Shown here one piece after another: positions 36,357-45,424 of a DNA stretch of 64,000 nucleotides. How positions within the stretch are numbered: the first letter of the stretch is position 1; the number at the start of each line of letters is the position of its first letter. The notes beneath the pieces were generated by a model that saw only the letters and a list, made by a program, of their open reading frames with translations, was not told the DNA's origin and ran no database searches. Source of the stretch: Mageeibacillus sp. UBA4314 (GTDB taxonomy: Bacteria > Bacillota > Clostridia > Saccharofermentanales > Saccharofermentanaceae); contig DGUI01000052.1 of assembly GCA_002394605.1 (NCBI GenBank), forward strand, positions 1 to 64,000, written 5' to 3'. The translations under genes and the position numbers were made by a program.

Positions 36357-38690
36357 ATGGCTAACAAATCAACACAGACAATGGGTCTCGAGCAGAAGAT
36401 AAATGAGATCGCAGACAGGATCAAGGGTATCAGACTTGACTTAGGCCTCACGACAGCTGAGATGTCAGAGAAGGTTCAGGTATCTGAGGCACAGTATGTC
36501 AGGTATGAGGAAGGTATCGATGATTTCAGCTTTACTTTCGTTTACAAGGTGGCAAATCTTGCAGGCGTCGGGATCAATGACCTTCTGGAAGGTTCGTCCG
36601 CTTCACTTACCGAGTTCGAAGTCACACGTAAGGGTGAAGGTGTGCCGATCGCCAGAAGAGCAGGCTTTGAGTATCTGAGACTCGGTAATAACTTCAAGAA
36701 TAAGCTTTGCGAACCATTCAGAGTCATCATCCCTTATTCCGAGGAAGCTCTTAACCCTCCGTATGAGCTTGTAAGTCACGAAGGGCAGGAGATGAACATT
36801 GTGGTAAGAGGAACACTGAAAGTCCAGGTCGGCGATCATTCCGAGATCTTATACCCCGGTGATACGATCATCTTCAACAGCAGCATCCCCCATAACGAGT
36901 ATGCGTTAGGCGGCGAAGACTGTGAGTTCTTTGCCATCATATTAAATCCTGAATATGGTACGGGCAAGGAAGTACCTTTTAAGACGGAATACGTTACAAA
37001 TGCCAAGACCAACACGGATCTTGCCAACCTCCGTAATCCTGTTTATAAGAAGTATGTCGTTGATGAATTCGATGAGAACGGATTGCTCAAGAACGTTGAG
37101 TTTACAAGAGAGTGTGACAGCTTTAATTTTGCGTTCGACATCGTTGACGGAATTGCTGCCAAGGAGCCTGACAGGGTAGCTATGGTATGGGTAGCAAAGG
37201 ACGGCGTGACAGACCACAGATACACTTTCGAAGAGATGAAGAAGTATTCAAATAAGACAGCGAACTATTTCGAGAGTCTCGGGATCAAGAAGGGTGACAG
37301 AGTAATGCTTGTCCTCAAGCGCCATTATCAGTTCTGGTTCTCAATGTTAGCTCTCCACAAGATCGGTGCTATTGCGATACCGGCTACAAACCTTCTCAAG
37401 GAGCACGACTTCGGTTACCGTTTTGAGGCGGCAGGAGTCAAGGCTATCGTATGCACCGGCGACGGAGATGTTGCCGAGGAAGCTGCAAAGGCCATCGAAG
37501 GCTGCAACATGGATATTACGAAGATCATGGTTAATGACTGCCGTAACGGATGGCATGATTTCAATGCTGAATTTGAGTCATTCAGCGATGTATATGAGAG
37601 AACAGAAGACACACCCTGCGGCAACGACCCCATGGTCATGTTCTTCACATCAGGTACTACAGGCTATCCCAAGATCGCGTGCCACTCTTATAAATATGCA
37701 TTAGGCCACTATGTCACCGCGAAATTCTGGCACAATGTCGATCCCAACGGACTTCATTTCACGATCTCCGATACCGGTTGGGGTAAGGCTCTCTGGGGCA
37801 AACTGTACGGACAGTGGATGTGTGAGGCACCGACGTTCACATTCGATTTCGACAGGTTCCACGCGGAACAGATCCTTCCTATGTTTGCCAAGTACAATAT
37901 CACCACATTCTGCGCTCCGCCGACCATGTACAGATTCCTTGTTAAGGAAGACCTGTCCAAGTACGATCTGTCTTCGCTTAAGTATGCGACAGTTGCAGGT
38001 GAGGCTTTGAACCCTGAGGTATTCAACCAGTTCATGAAGGCAACGGGTATCCGTCTCATGGAAGGCTTCGGCCAGACAGAGACAACACTTGCCATCGGTA
38101 ACCTCGTCGGATCTGCGATCAGGCTCGGTTCCATGGGTAAGCCCAATCCTTATTACGATATCCACATCCTCGATGAGGACGGCAAGGAATGCAAGCCCGG
38201 TGTCACCGGTGAGATCTGTGTCAGGACTGACCACAAGATCCCCTGCGGTCTCTATCTCGGTTACTACCGTGATCAGGAGAAGACAGCGGAGGCATGGCAT
38301 GACAACTTCTACCATACAGGCGATACGGCATGGATGGATGAGGAAGGATACATCTGGTATGTCGGACGTGTCGATGATGTCATCAAGAGTTCCGGTTACC
38401 GTATCGGACCTTTCGAGATCGAGAGCGTCATCATGGAGCTTCCTTATGTTCTCGAGTGTGCGGTTACGGCAACACCCGACCCTGAAGGCGTAAGAGGACA
38501 GGTGGTCAAGGCTACGATCGCCCTCGTTCCCGGTAAGGCAACACCTTCTGACGAACTGAAGAAGGAAGTTCAGGATTACGTTAAGAAGAATACCGCTCCT
38601 TACAAGTACCCTAGAGTCGTAGAGTTCGTTGATGAGCTCCCCAAGACCATCAGCGGCAAGATCAGAAGGAATGTTATTAGAGAGAGCTGA
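36357..38690 (+). CDS. XRE-cupin-acyl-CoA synthetase fusion under T-box control (Ile)
   Basis: A 777-residue paralogue of the protein at 30126 with the same order: helix-turn-helix (IKGIRLDLGLTTAEMSEKVQ, about residues 18-37), cupin (ELVSHEGQEMNIVVRGTLKV ... PGDTIIFNSSIPHNE, about 135-200) and a MACS-type acyl-CoA synthetase with FFTSGTTGYPK (428), GFGQTET, YHTGD and KTISGKIRRN. Catalytic residues are intact. The isoleucine-type T-box points to 2-methylbutyrate as the acid and isoleucine as the end product. AAGGAGGAAAA precedes the ATG. The response regulator gene starts ten bases after the stop and may be co-transcribed. Confidence 0.9.
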   Translation: MANKSTQTMGLEQKINEIADRIKGIRLDLGLTTAEMSEKVQVSEAQYVRYEEGIDDFSFTFVYKVANLAGVGINDLLEGSSASLTEFEVTRKGEGVPIARRAGFEYLRLGNNFKNKLCEPFRVIIPYSEEALNPPYELVSHEGQEMNIVVRGTLKVQVGDHSEILYPGDTIIFNSSIPHNEYALGGEDCEFFAIILNPEYGTGKEVPFKTEYVTNAKTNTDLANLRNPVYKKYVVDEFDENGLLKNVEFTRECDSFNFAFDIVDGIAAKEPDRVAMVWVAKDGVTDHRYTFEEMKKYSNKTANYFESLGIKKGDRVMLVLKRHYQFWFSMLALHKIGAIAIPATNLLKEHDFGYRFEAAGVKAIVCTGDGDVAEEAAKAIEGCNMDITKIMVNDCRNGWHDFNAEFESFSDVYERTEDTPCGNDPMVMFFTSGTTGYPKIACHSYKYALGHYVTAKFWHNVDPNGLHFTISDTGWGKALWGKLYGQWMCEAPTFTFDFDRFHAEQILPMFAKYNITTFCAPPTMYRFLVKEDLSKYDLSSLKYATVAGEALNPEVFNQFMKATGIRLMEGFGQTETTLAIGNLVGSAIRLGSMGKPNPYYDIHILDEDGKECKPGVTGEICVRTDHKIPCGLYLGYYRDQEKTAEAWHDNFYHTGDTAWMDEEGYIWYVGRVDDVIKSSGYRIGPFEIESVIMELPYVLECAVTATPDPEGVRGQVVKATIALVPGKATPSDELKKEVQDYVKKNTAPYKYPRVVEFVDELPKTISGKIRRNVIRES

Positions 38691-38700
38691 TCTTGCGAAA

Positions 38701-39369
38701 ATGAACAAAGCAAGGATCCTTGTCGTTGACGACGACGTTGATATAGGTAATATGGAACAGACAGTGCTTGAGAAAGCCGGATATGATGTTGTCCGTGCTT
38801 TCTCAGGCACTGATGCTTTACTGAAGCTAAACGACTACAATGTCGATCTTGTTCTTCTGGATCTTATGCTTCCGGGTCTGTCCGGCGAGAGCATCCTTCC
38901 GAAGATAAGTGAGAGAACGAAGGGAATCCCTGTCATTATTGTCAGTGCCAAGATAGATGCCGACAGCAGGGTGAATATGCTGATGGAAGGTGCTTGCGAT
39001 TATGTGACTAAGCCTTTCGATACGAGGGAACTTGTAGCGAGGATCGCATTGAGGCTTAAGGAAAAGTCGTCGCCATCAGTGCTTAGTTATGATGATATAT
39101 TGCTTGATGATGCAGCCCATTCTGTAACGTGCTGCGGCAAGGCGGTGCAGCTTACACCTACCGAGTACAAGATCCTTAAGATGTTGCTCGAGAAGCCATC
39201 AGAGGTGGTTACAAAGTCTTCTCTTATAGATAAAGTATCGTCGGAAAATGAGGACTGTACGGAGAGTTCTTTGAAGACCCATATCAGTCACTTAAGGGGT
39301 AAGCTCAAGAATATCTCAGGCAAAGACTACATAGAATCGGTATGGGGTATCGGGTTTAAGATGAAGTAA
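38701..39369 (+). CDS. OmpR/PhoB-family response regulator
   Basis: A 222-residue two-domain protein. The receiver is residues 1-120 with acidic pocket VVDDDVDIG, phosphorylated Asp in DLVLLDLMLPG and Lys in YVTKPFDTREL. The C-terminal winged helix has VQLTPTEYKILKMLLEKPSE. ATG at 38701 chosen; the ORF could extend upstream into the ligase gene but loses family similarity. The next genes encode an ABC exporter, and a histidine kinase lies beyond on the other strand, the arrangement of peptide-sensing and resistance modules. Confidence 0.92.
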   Translation: MNKARILVVDDDVDIGNMEQTVLEKAGYDVVRAFSGTDALLKLNDYNVDLVLLDLMLPGLSGESILPKISERTKGIPVIIVSAKIDADSRVNMLMEGACDYVTKPFDTRELVARIALRLKEKSSPSVLSYDDILLDDAAHSVTCCGKAVQLTPTEYKILKMLLEKPSEVVTKSSLIDKVSSENEDCTESSLKTHISHLRGKLKNISGKDYIESVWGIGFKMK

Positions 39370-39435
39370 ATCTCAACTTATCCTTAACCAATTCGATCTC
39401 CATAATTGCTATCATAAAGATATTCGGAGGCAACT

Positions 39436-40362
39436 ATGGAGTATGTTATCGAAGCAGAAAATCTTTGTAAAAAATACATGAGACATGAAGTCCTTAAGGA
39501 CATGAGCATCCATGTCCCCAAGGGTTCGGTATATGGTCTTATCGGCAAGAACGGTGCCGGCAAGACGACTTTTATGCGTCTTATCAGCGGTATTCAGATC
39601 CCATCTTCAGGTGAGTATAAGATCTTTGGTGTATCGAACAGGGATAGGAAGATAACTGGGACCAGGAAAAGGATGGGTGCAGTTATAGAGAGTCCGTCTC
39701 TATGTCTCGAGATGTCCGCCAAAGATAACTTAAAACAGCAATACCGCTATTTGGGGATCCCTGATTGGAACGGGATAGATGAACTGTTGGAACTGGTCGG
39801 ATTATCTGATGCAGGGAACAAGAGAACTAAGAATTTCTCTCTCGGAATGAAGCAGAGGTTAGGTATTGCCATGGCACTTGCAGGCAACCCCGATATCCTG
39901 ATCCTCGACGAGCCCGTAAACGGTCTTGATCCCGAAGGAATAATCGAGATGAGAGAGACAGTGCTTAAACTTAATAAGGAACGCGATATTACCTTCGTTA
40001 TATCAAGTCACATACTTGATGAGCTTTCCAAGATAGCAACGCATTACGGGTTTATTGATGACGGACATCTTATTGAAGAGATCTCTGCGGAAGAGATTGC
40101 AAAGAAATGCCGCAGATCTTATACGGTAGAAACAGATGATACTTCAGTTTTATCCAATATCCTCGAATCTCAGGGACTGGAATATCAGATAGAGGAAGAA
40201 GGGAAAGCTATTGTCTTCGGTGATATAGATGTGGATGGTATAGTTTCCGCCTTGAGACAGCGGGGAGGAAAGATAAGAGGACTCTATCAGACGAATGAGA
40301 CGCTCGAGAGCTATTTCCTGAATCTGCTTGGCAATAAGGATGAAGGAGGCAATGCGAAATGA
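39436..40362 (+). CDS. ABC transporter ATPase (BcrA/NatA type)
   Basis: A 308-residue nucleotide-binding subunit: Walker A IGKNGAGKTTFMR, signature SLGMKQRLGIAMAL, Walker B DILILDEPVNGLDPEG and switch His in VISSHILDEL. The C-terminal 80 residues form the accessory domain of the CcmA/BcrA group. GGAGG precedes the ATG. The stop overlaps the start of the permease gene (ATGA), so the pair is coupled. Likely exports or expels an antimicrobial peptide or lipid-linked drug; substrate not shown. Confidence 0.92.
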   Translation: MEYVIEAENLCKKYMRHEVLKDMSIHVPKGSVYGLIGKNGAGKTTFMRLISGIQIPSSGEYKIFGVSNRDRKITGTRKRMGAVIESPSLCLEMSAKDNLKQQYRYLGIPDWNGIDELLELVGLSDAGNKRTKNFSLGMKQRLGIAMALAGNPDILILDEPVNGLDPEGIIEMRETVLKLNKERDITFVISSHILDELSKIATHYGFIDDGHLIEEISAEEIAKKCRRSYTVETDDTSVLSNILESQGLEYQIEEEGKAIVFGDIDVDGIVSALRQRGGKIRGLYQTNETLESYFLNLLGNKDEGGNAK

Positions 40363-41345
40363 TAAATCTTTTGCGCGGGGACATCTCCAGGTCATTCAGG
40401 AGCAGACCTTTCATGATATGTGTAATGCTTGTTTTCTTTATAACTCTTTGGTCTTCTTTTGATACTATGCTCCAACGGTCTGTTTATGAGCAGTTGGAAG
40501 AGATAAGGCCTCCATATCTCTACATAGAAACACTTGGACATATTGGGAAACTAAGTCTTATAGCGGGGCTTTGTACAGTTTTTCTTGCCGGTTGCGATTT
40601 TGACGGAGGAAATATCAAGAATAAGCTTCTGGCAGGACACAGCAAGGCCAAGATATATCTTTCATCTTTGATCACATCTTTTATCTTTGGGATCTTTCTC
40701 TTATTACTGCAGTACTTAGTTACGACACTGGCATTTTGGATAGGGTTCGGTTGGAGCTACATCTCGCGTATTTTCGTCAATGATTGGAGTACCATGCTGT
40801 TCGTTAAGAGCCTGATACAAGGAGTGGTCATAATCTTCTACATGACCTGTTTGGGCTGCATGTTTATCATGACACTTAACAGAAAACTGATCGCTATGGT
40901 GTTGTTTGTAACCGTGTTTGCCTTTGCTTCTTATTTTGGAGGCGATGCAGCGGTCTTTGCAAGAGCGACTAATAAGACGGTAAGTATGAGAAATCTGATC
41001 TCAAATGAGACGGATATAGAATTAGATTATGATCTGCTCGAACATGCAAACCCGGGAGAGAAATGTTTCTTTGAGGTCAATAGTAAAGGAACATGGTTTG
41101 TACTGGTGATGAATAACCAATATTACCTTGAACCTGATAATCCGAGCAGGATCATGGTAACGATTTTGGACTCTATAAATGCTCCTTATCGCGCAGAGGA
41201 CCCTTTGGAATGTCCGACAGCGCAGAGCATGTATGAAGAAGGAACGGTAATATTCTGGGAGAGATATCTCATAGGCGAGAGCATTGCATCGCTCTTCTTC
41301 TGTGCATTGGGCTACACGGTATTTAAGAATCGTAACCTGAAGTGA
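40359..41345 (+). CDS. ABC-2-type permease
   Basis: A 328-residue membrane subunit with six hydrophobic helices (near residues 20-40, 65-85, 105-135, 150-185, 190-210 and 305-325) and a large extracellular part between helices 5 and 6 (about residues 215-300), typical of BcrB-like permeases. GAAGGAGG precedes the ATG. Partner of the ATPase just upstream. It abuts the convergent histidine kinase gene with no spacer. Confidence 0.88.
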   Translation: MINLLRGDISRSFRSRPFMICVMLVFFITLWSSFDTMLQRSVYEQLEEIRPPYLYIETLGHIGKLSLIAGLCTVFLAGCDFDGGNIKNKLLAGHSKAKIYLSSLITSFIFGIFLLLLQYLVTTLAFWIGFGWSYISRIFVNDWSTMLFVKSLIQGVVIIFYMTCLGCMFIMTLNRKLIAMVLFVTVFAFASYFGGDAAVFARATNKTVSMRNLISNETDIELDYDLLEHANPGEKCFFEVNSKGTWFVLVMNNQYYLEPDNPSRIMVTILDSINAPYRAEDPLECPTAQSMYEEGTVIFWERYLIGESIASLFFCALGYTVFKNRNLK

Positions 41346-42269
41346 TCAGAAACATACTCTGATGATCAGCCTTCCATCTTTGAGCTCTGCTCCTATCGTC
41401 CCGCCGTTGCGCTCCGTTAAGAGCTTTGCGATCGATAATCCGAGCCCTGTCGAATAGTGTGCGTTCTCGACAGTAAAGAACCTGTCAAAGAGCTTTCCGA
41501 CATCTGTTGCATCCAATCTGTCGGTTTTGTTAGCAAAGAGGATCTCACCATTTGTCTTAAGCTCAACCGTCAGATCTCCATCCGAATACTTCAGAGCATT
41601 GCTCAGGATATTCGCGCAAATGCGCTGGAAGGATCTTCTGTCCAGCTTTCTTATGACTTTCTCTTCAGGAATTACTATCTCAGGCGTTATACCTCTCTCT
41701 ACGAAAGCTCCGTACATACCTGCAATGGCACTCTCGATCTCGCTGTTGATCACCACATCTTCAAGGCATATCCCGTCTGTTGTTGAAGTTACTACAGAAT
41801 ACCTGAACAGTTCTTCCGTAAGTGACTTTAAGACTTCGATGCGATCCCTGATGACTTCCAGATATTGTTCAGCCTCATTGCTCTTTTCTTCCTGTTCCAG
41901 AAGGTCAAGATATCCGGATATCGCTGTAAGAGGGGTCCTCAGATCGTGTGAAATGTTTACTATTGCTTTCTGCAGCTCATCATTGCCGCGGATATATTTG
42001 ATCTCTTCCTTGCGAAGGAGTTGAAGTTCTTTGTTAAGTTCGGAAGCAAGTTTCCTAATATGTTTGTCAACGGTGTTGAGTGTGATAAGGGAATTAGTAT
42101 CTATGGAGATCTTTTGTTTAAGTTCCTCAGTGATACTGTCCATTGATCTTTGCATATTGAAGATCTTTACCGCCATGATGACGATAACCGCCGTAAGGAT
42201 GATGATAACAACGATCAAAAATGGTTCCAAAACAGTAAATCTCCCGATGGACGTTATTATAACATTCAT
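41346..42269 (-). CDS. Sensor histidine kinase
   Basis: A 307-residue kinase with one N-terminal membrane helix (about residues 10-35), no large extracellular sensor, a coiled linker, the H box IVNISHDLRTPLTAISGYLD, N box CANILSNALKYS and glycine boxes ending TGLGLSIAKLL. Such intramembrane-type kinases pair with ABC exporters in bacitracin-like resistance. It is encoded opposite to the response regulator and ABC genes, convergent and abutting. ATG at 42269 chosen; a GTG at 42296 would add nine residues. Confidence 0.9.
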   Translation of the reverse strand: MNVIITSIGRFTVLEPFLIVVIIILTAVIVIMAVKIFNMQRSMDSITEELKQKISIDTNSLITLNTVDKHIRKLASELNKELQLLRKEEIKYIRGNDELQKAIVNISHDLRTPLTAISGYLDLLEQEEKSNEAEQYLEVIRDRIEVLKSLTEELFRYSVVTSTTDGICLEDVVINSEIESAIAGMYGAFVERGITPEIVIPEEKVIRKLDRRSFQRICANILSNALKYSDGDLTVELKTNGEILFANKTDRLDATDVGKLFDRFFTVENAHYSTGLGLSIAKLLTERNGGTIGAELKDGRLIIRVCF

Positions 42270-42354
42270 GCATGACCATTTTATAGGGATATTCACCAGC
42301 CTATTATCAGGAGTGCAAAGATCTTAAGAAATGCCCTGCAATGCCATTGCCCTG

Positions 42355-42954
42355 TCACTTATTTGTGATCACTGCAACGGCGCAGGGCATTCTTCCTTCT
42401 GCGACCCTGTATTCCACATCTTCAAATCCGCGTTCTGCAAAGAACTTCTTGTATGAATTCAGATCGAACTGACGCTTAAAGTTCGCGCCCATCCTGTTAA
42501 ATACTCCGGCCAGGAATCCTGCCCGGTTATCGTACAGGTTAATGTAGGTGGGGATTATGACCTTCCCGCCCGGCTTCGCAACGCGTAAAAGTTCGCCAAG
42601 CGCCTTATCAGGATCTTCGAGCAGGTGGATGACATTGCCCGCGATGACCTTATCGTAAGTCCCATCCTCCTGCGCAAGCTTCGTGATGTCCGCAAAGGCA
42701 AAGGTAACATTGTTACATTCCCTTAGTTTACGCTGTGCACGCCTGAGCATCTTGGGGGAGAAGTCCGTAGCCAGGTAAGTCTTCGCCTTAGGTGCTGCCG
42801 CCGTGGTGATGAGCCCGGTCCCGCAGGCGCATTCCATCACGTTATCGCTGCCGTCCACAAGGTCTGCACATATGTCTGCCGTACCCTTGATGACCTTATT
42901 GTTATATACCTTCTCGAAAGCATCATAGACCCATGCGATCTTATCCCAAAACAT
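42355..42954 (-). CDS. Class I SAM-dependent methyltransferase
   Basis: A 199-residue UbiE-like enzyme: SAM loop VMECACGTGLITTAAAP, acidic loop ATDFSPKMLRRAQ, and IAGNVIHLLEDPDKALGELL. Starts MFWDKIAWVYDAFEKVYN as many small methyltransferases of anaerobes do. Substrate unknown. The promoter region carries palindromes TCATATGA (see 42967), so expression may be regulated. Monocistronic. Confidence 0.87.
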   Translation of the reverse strand: MFWDKIAWVYDAFEKVYNNKVIKGTADICADLVDGSDNVMECACGTGLITTAAAPKAKTYLATDFSPKMLRRAQRKLRECNNVTFAFADITKLAQEDGTYDKVIAGNVIHLLEDPDKALGELLRVAKPGGKVIIPTYINLYDNRAGFLAGVFNRMGANFKRQFDLNSYKKFFAERGFEDVEYRVAEGRMPCAVAVITNK

Positions 42955-42966
42955 AACAGCCTCCTA

Positions 42967-43005
42967 TATATGAGTAATCGTTCATATGAATATCTGCTCA
43001 TATGA
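42967..43005. promoter_or_regulatory. Repeated TCATATGA palindromes upstream of the methyltransferase
   Basis: TCATATGA occurs at 42982-42989 and 42998-43005, centres 16 bases apart, with a partial copy at 42967-42974. The position at the methyltransferase promoter suggests an operator. Confidence 0.35.
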
Positions 43006-43092
43006 TAACAGAAACCGTCTTTTTGTCAACAAGAAGGATTGTTTTTATGGTAAAATTAATCATCGCGATCACAGATCAGGAGGAAGTAAGAC

Positions 43093-43392
43093 ATGCTTAA
43101 CATTACAAAAGAGATGAATGATTCCAAGCTTTCCGTAGCGCTCGAGGGAAGGCTTGATACAGTAACTGCTCCTAAGCTTGAGGAAGAAGTTAATGCTAAT
43201 CTTGAAGGCATCACTGAACTTGTCTTCGATTTTGCGAAGCTCGAATACATCTCCAGCGCGGGACTTCGAGTTTTCCTTGCTGCACAGAAGATCATGAACA
43301 AGCAGGGAAGTCTTACTATCTGCAATACATCTGATGAGGTTAAGGAAATCTTCGACGTAACAGGATTCTCGGATATCTTCAACATTGTATAA
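43093..43392 (+). CDS. STAS-domain anti-sigma-factor antagonist
   Basis: A 99-residue protein that is only a STAS domain, MLNITKEMNDSKLSVALEGR..., with the phosphorylatable serine motif LEYISSAGLRVFLAAQK (Ser near residue 56). Such proteins bind serine kinases of the RsbW/SpoIIAB type in partner-switching pathways; no kinase is adjacent, so the partner is elsewhere. AGGAGGAAG precedes the ATG. The ParB-like/BMP protein follows after 22 bases, probably in the same transcript. Confidence 0.9.
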   Translation: MLNITKEMNDSKLSVALEGRLDTVTAPKLEEEVNANLEGITELVFDFAKLEYISSAGLRVFLAAQKIMNKQGSLTICNTSDEVKEIFDVTGFSDIFNIV

Positions 43393-43414
43393 CGTCCTGT
43401 AATAAGGAGCCCAT

Positions 43415-45322
43415 ATGAAAGAAGACTATAAAGCCGCCAAGAAACTGGGGGAGAAGGCTGTCAGAGAAGCCGTGAGGAACGGACAGTCGCCTTATCTGCC
43501 GGTATTGGATTCATTGGAAGAAGTGAAGAGCGGACTCGCTCAGAGACATCTCGGCCTGATGGAGCTCCCGATGAGCCGCATCAAGGGCAACAAGGAGGCC
43601 GGAAGGAACAGCGCTTTCGCGAATAACTTCATGCCCCTGTTCGAAGAGAATACAGAATTTGCCGCCAAGTGGTCGGCACTTTATGATTCATATGCCAAGG
43701 AAGGGATCAGGGATGCCATAAAAGTATATGAATACATGAATCAGTATTATGTACAGGAAGGCAACAAGCGTGTCTCCGTGTCCAAATACGGCAAGACCGA
43801 GTATATCCTGGCAGATGTTACCAGGATCATCCCGGAGAAGAGTGACAGCAAGGAAGTTATTGCTTATTACGAATACCTTGATTTCTATAAGTGTACAAAG
43901 AATTTTCTGATCGTATTCAGTGAGCCCGGTGAATATCCGAAGCTTGCGGAATTGTTGGGTCAGGATCTTGAACACAAGTGGCCTGAGGATCTGTGCCTTG
44001 ACCTCAAGTCTGCATATTTCAGGTTTAGCAAGAGTTTCAAGACGGTGGTAAAAGATGCGGACGAGTTCCTTGTCAGCGATGCGTTCCTTCTCTATATCTC
44101 CATCTTTCCGATGAAGACATTGTCTTATGATTCCAACGATCAGATAACAAAGAACATCAAACTCGCCCAGGATGAACTTCTGTCGAGTGCAAAGATGGAA
44201 GATGTTGCATTCCTTACCGATGCTCCGGAAGAAGCCGATAAGCCGTCCGGCATTATGGGAATGTTCAATAGAACGAAGAAATACACTCTGCAGGCTCCGC
44301 TTAAGGTCGGATTCATCTATGATGCTGACGTTGATAATTCCAGATGGATCGACAGCCACGAGGCCGGCAGGCTCTATATTGATGAGATGACTGATGACAA
44401 TGTGCTTACATGCAGCTACTATTCTCAGAATGAGGGCGGTGTTGATAAGGCTATCGATAAAGCGGTCGCAGATAAGTGTGAGATCGTATTTGCTGTATCG
44501 CCCAACATGCTCCCTGATATCCTCAAGGCGGCAGTACATAATCCTGAAGTGAAGTTCCTGAACTGCTCTGTCGGCAATACATATTCTTCACTCAGGTGTT
44601 ATCACGGCAAACTCTATGAAGCATCATTCCTGATGGGTATCTTAGCTGCCGATACTCTGCTCAAGGAGAGCAACAGCAGCGATGTAAGGCGCATCGGATA
44701 CATTGCAAGGAAGGAAGGCATCATGAGCGTTATCAACCTCAATGCTTTCGCGATCGGTGTATCGCTGATCGATCCGGACTGCAGGATATCCCTGAAGTAT
44801 GTTGACAGCAATACGGCATCTGAATACCGCGATGAGTTCATCGCAGAAGGGATCAGGATGTATGCCGACTTCGATTATTCCATAACGGGAGACAGGGAAG
44901 GAATGGCCCGTCCGGGTGTCTATAAGATCGGTGAGATCAAGGACATCTATATCGGAGCTCCTTACTTCAACTGGGGTAAGTACTACGTGAAGATCGTCCA
45001 GTCCGTCATCTCCGGCACATGGAATGTCAGCGAGATGATCGACAGGCGTACGGCAGCGAATTACTGGTTCGGTCTGTCCACGGGCGTCGTCGATATCAGG
45101 GTTCCCGGCATCTCCTACCAGACGAAGAAGATGCTTACTTTCTTCAGGAACGCGATCGTCGGAGGCGACATGAATCCGTTCTCCGGAGAGATCAGGACAA
45201 AGGACGGGGAAGTATTCTCCGGCGGCAATGCCAAGGATCCCTCCAAGCCGGACGAAGGCAAGATCCTGGCGATCAAATGGCTGAACGAGAATATTGACGG
45301 AGAGCTTCCCGAAGAAGAATGA
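43415..45322 (+). CDS. Cytosolic ParB-like/BMP-family substrate-binding fusion
   Basis: A 635-residue protein without signal peptide or membrane helix. Residues about 45-145 resemble a ParB/sulfiredoxin-like fold (LGLMELPMSRIKG ... YVQEGNKRVSVSKYG). Residues 295-605 are a BMP/PnrA-type ligand-binding domain (LKVGFIYDADVDNSRW, IVFAVSPNM, FLMGILAADTL, YFNWGKYYVKI). BMP proteins bind nucleosides outside the cell; here the domain must act in the cytosol as a sensor or binding module. AAGGAG precedes the ATG. A terminator follows. Coupling to the STAS gene upstream suggests a signalling role, which is inference. Confidence 0.8.
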   Translation: MKEDYKAAKKLGEKAVREAVRNGQSPYLPVLDSLEEVKSGLAQRHLGLMELPMSRIKGNKEAGRNSAFANNFMPLFEENTEFAAKWSALYDSYAKEGIRDAIKVYEYMNQYYVQEGNKRVSVSKYGKTEYILADVTRIIPEKSDSKEVIAYYEYLDFYKCTKNFLIVFSEPGEYPKLAELLGQDLEHKWPEDLCLDLKSAYFRFSKSFKTVVKDADEFLVSDAFLLYISIFPMKTLSYDSNDQITKNIKLAQDELLSSAKMEDVAFLTDAPEEADKPSGIMGMFNRTKKYTLQAPLKVGFIYDADVDNSRWIDSHEAGRLYIDEMTDDNVLTCSYYSQNEGGVDKAIDKAVADKCEIVFAVSPNMLPDILKAAVHNPEVKFLNCSVGNTYSSLRCYHGKLYEASFLMGILAADTLLKESNSSDVRRIGYIARKEGIMSVINLNAFAIGVSLIDPDCRISLKYVDSNTASEYRDEFIAEGIRMYADFDYSITGDREGMARPGVYKIGEIKDIYIGAPYFNWGKYYVKIVQSVISGTWNVSEMIDRRTAANYWFGLSTGVVDIRVPGISYQTKKMLTFFRNAIVGGDMNPFSGEIRTKDGEVFSGGNAKDPSKPDEGKILAIKWLNENIDGELPEEE

Positions 45323-45346
45323 TAAACAGTTGATGTGAATAGAAAT

Positions 45347-45385
45347 GAACCTGCAAAGCCAGTGCGGATCTGCAGGTTCTTTTTT
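45347..45385 (+). terminator. Terminator of the STAS/BMP operon
   Basis: GAACCTGCA (45347-45355)/TGCAGGTTC (45371-45379) followed by six T. Confidence 0.85.
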
Positions 45386-45424
45386 GTGTTTTTGAGGCGG
45401 GATCCGATACGGTCCCTACTTTTA

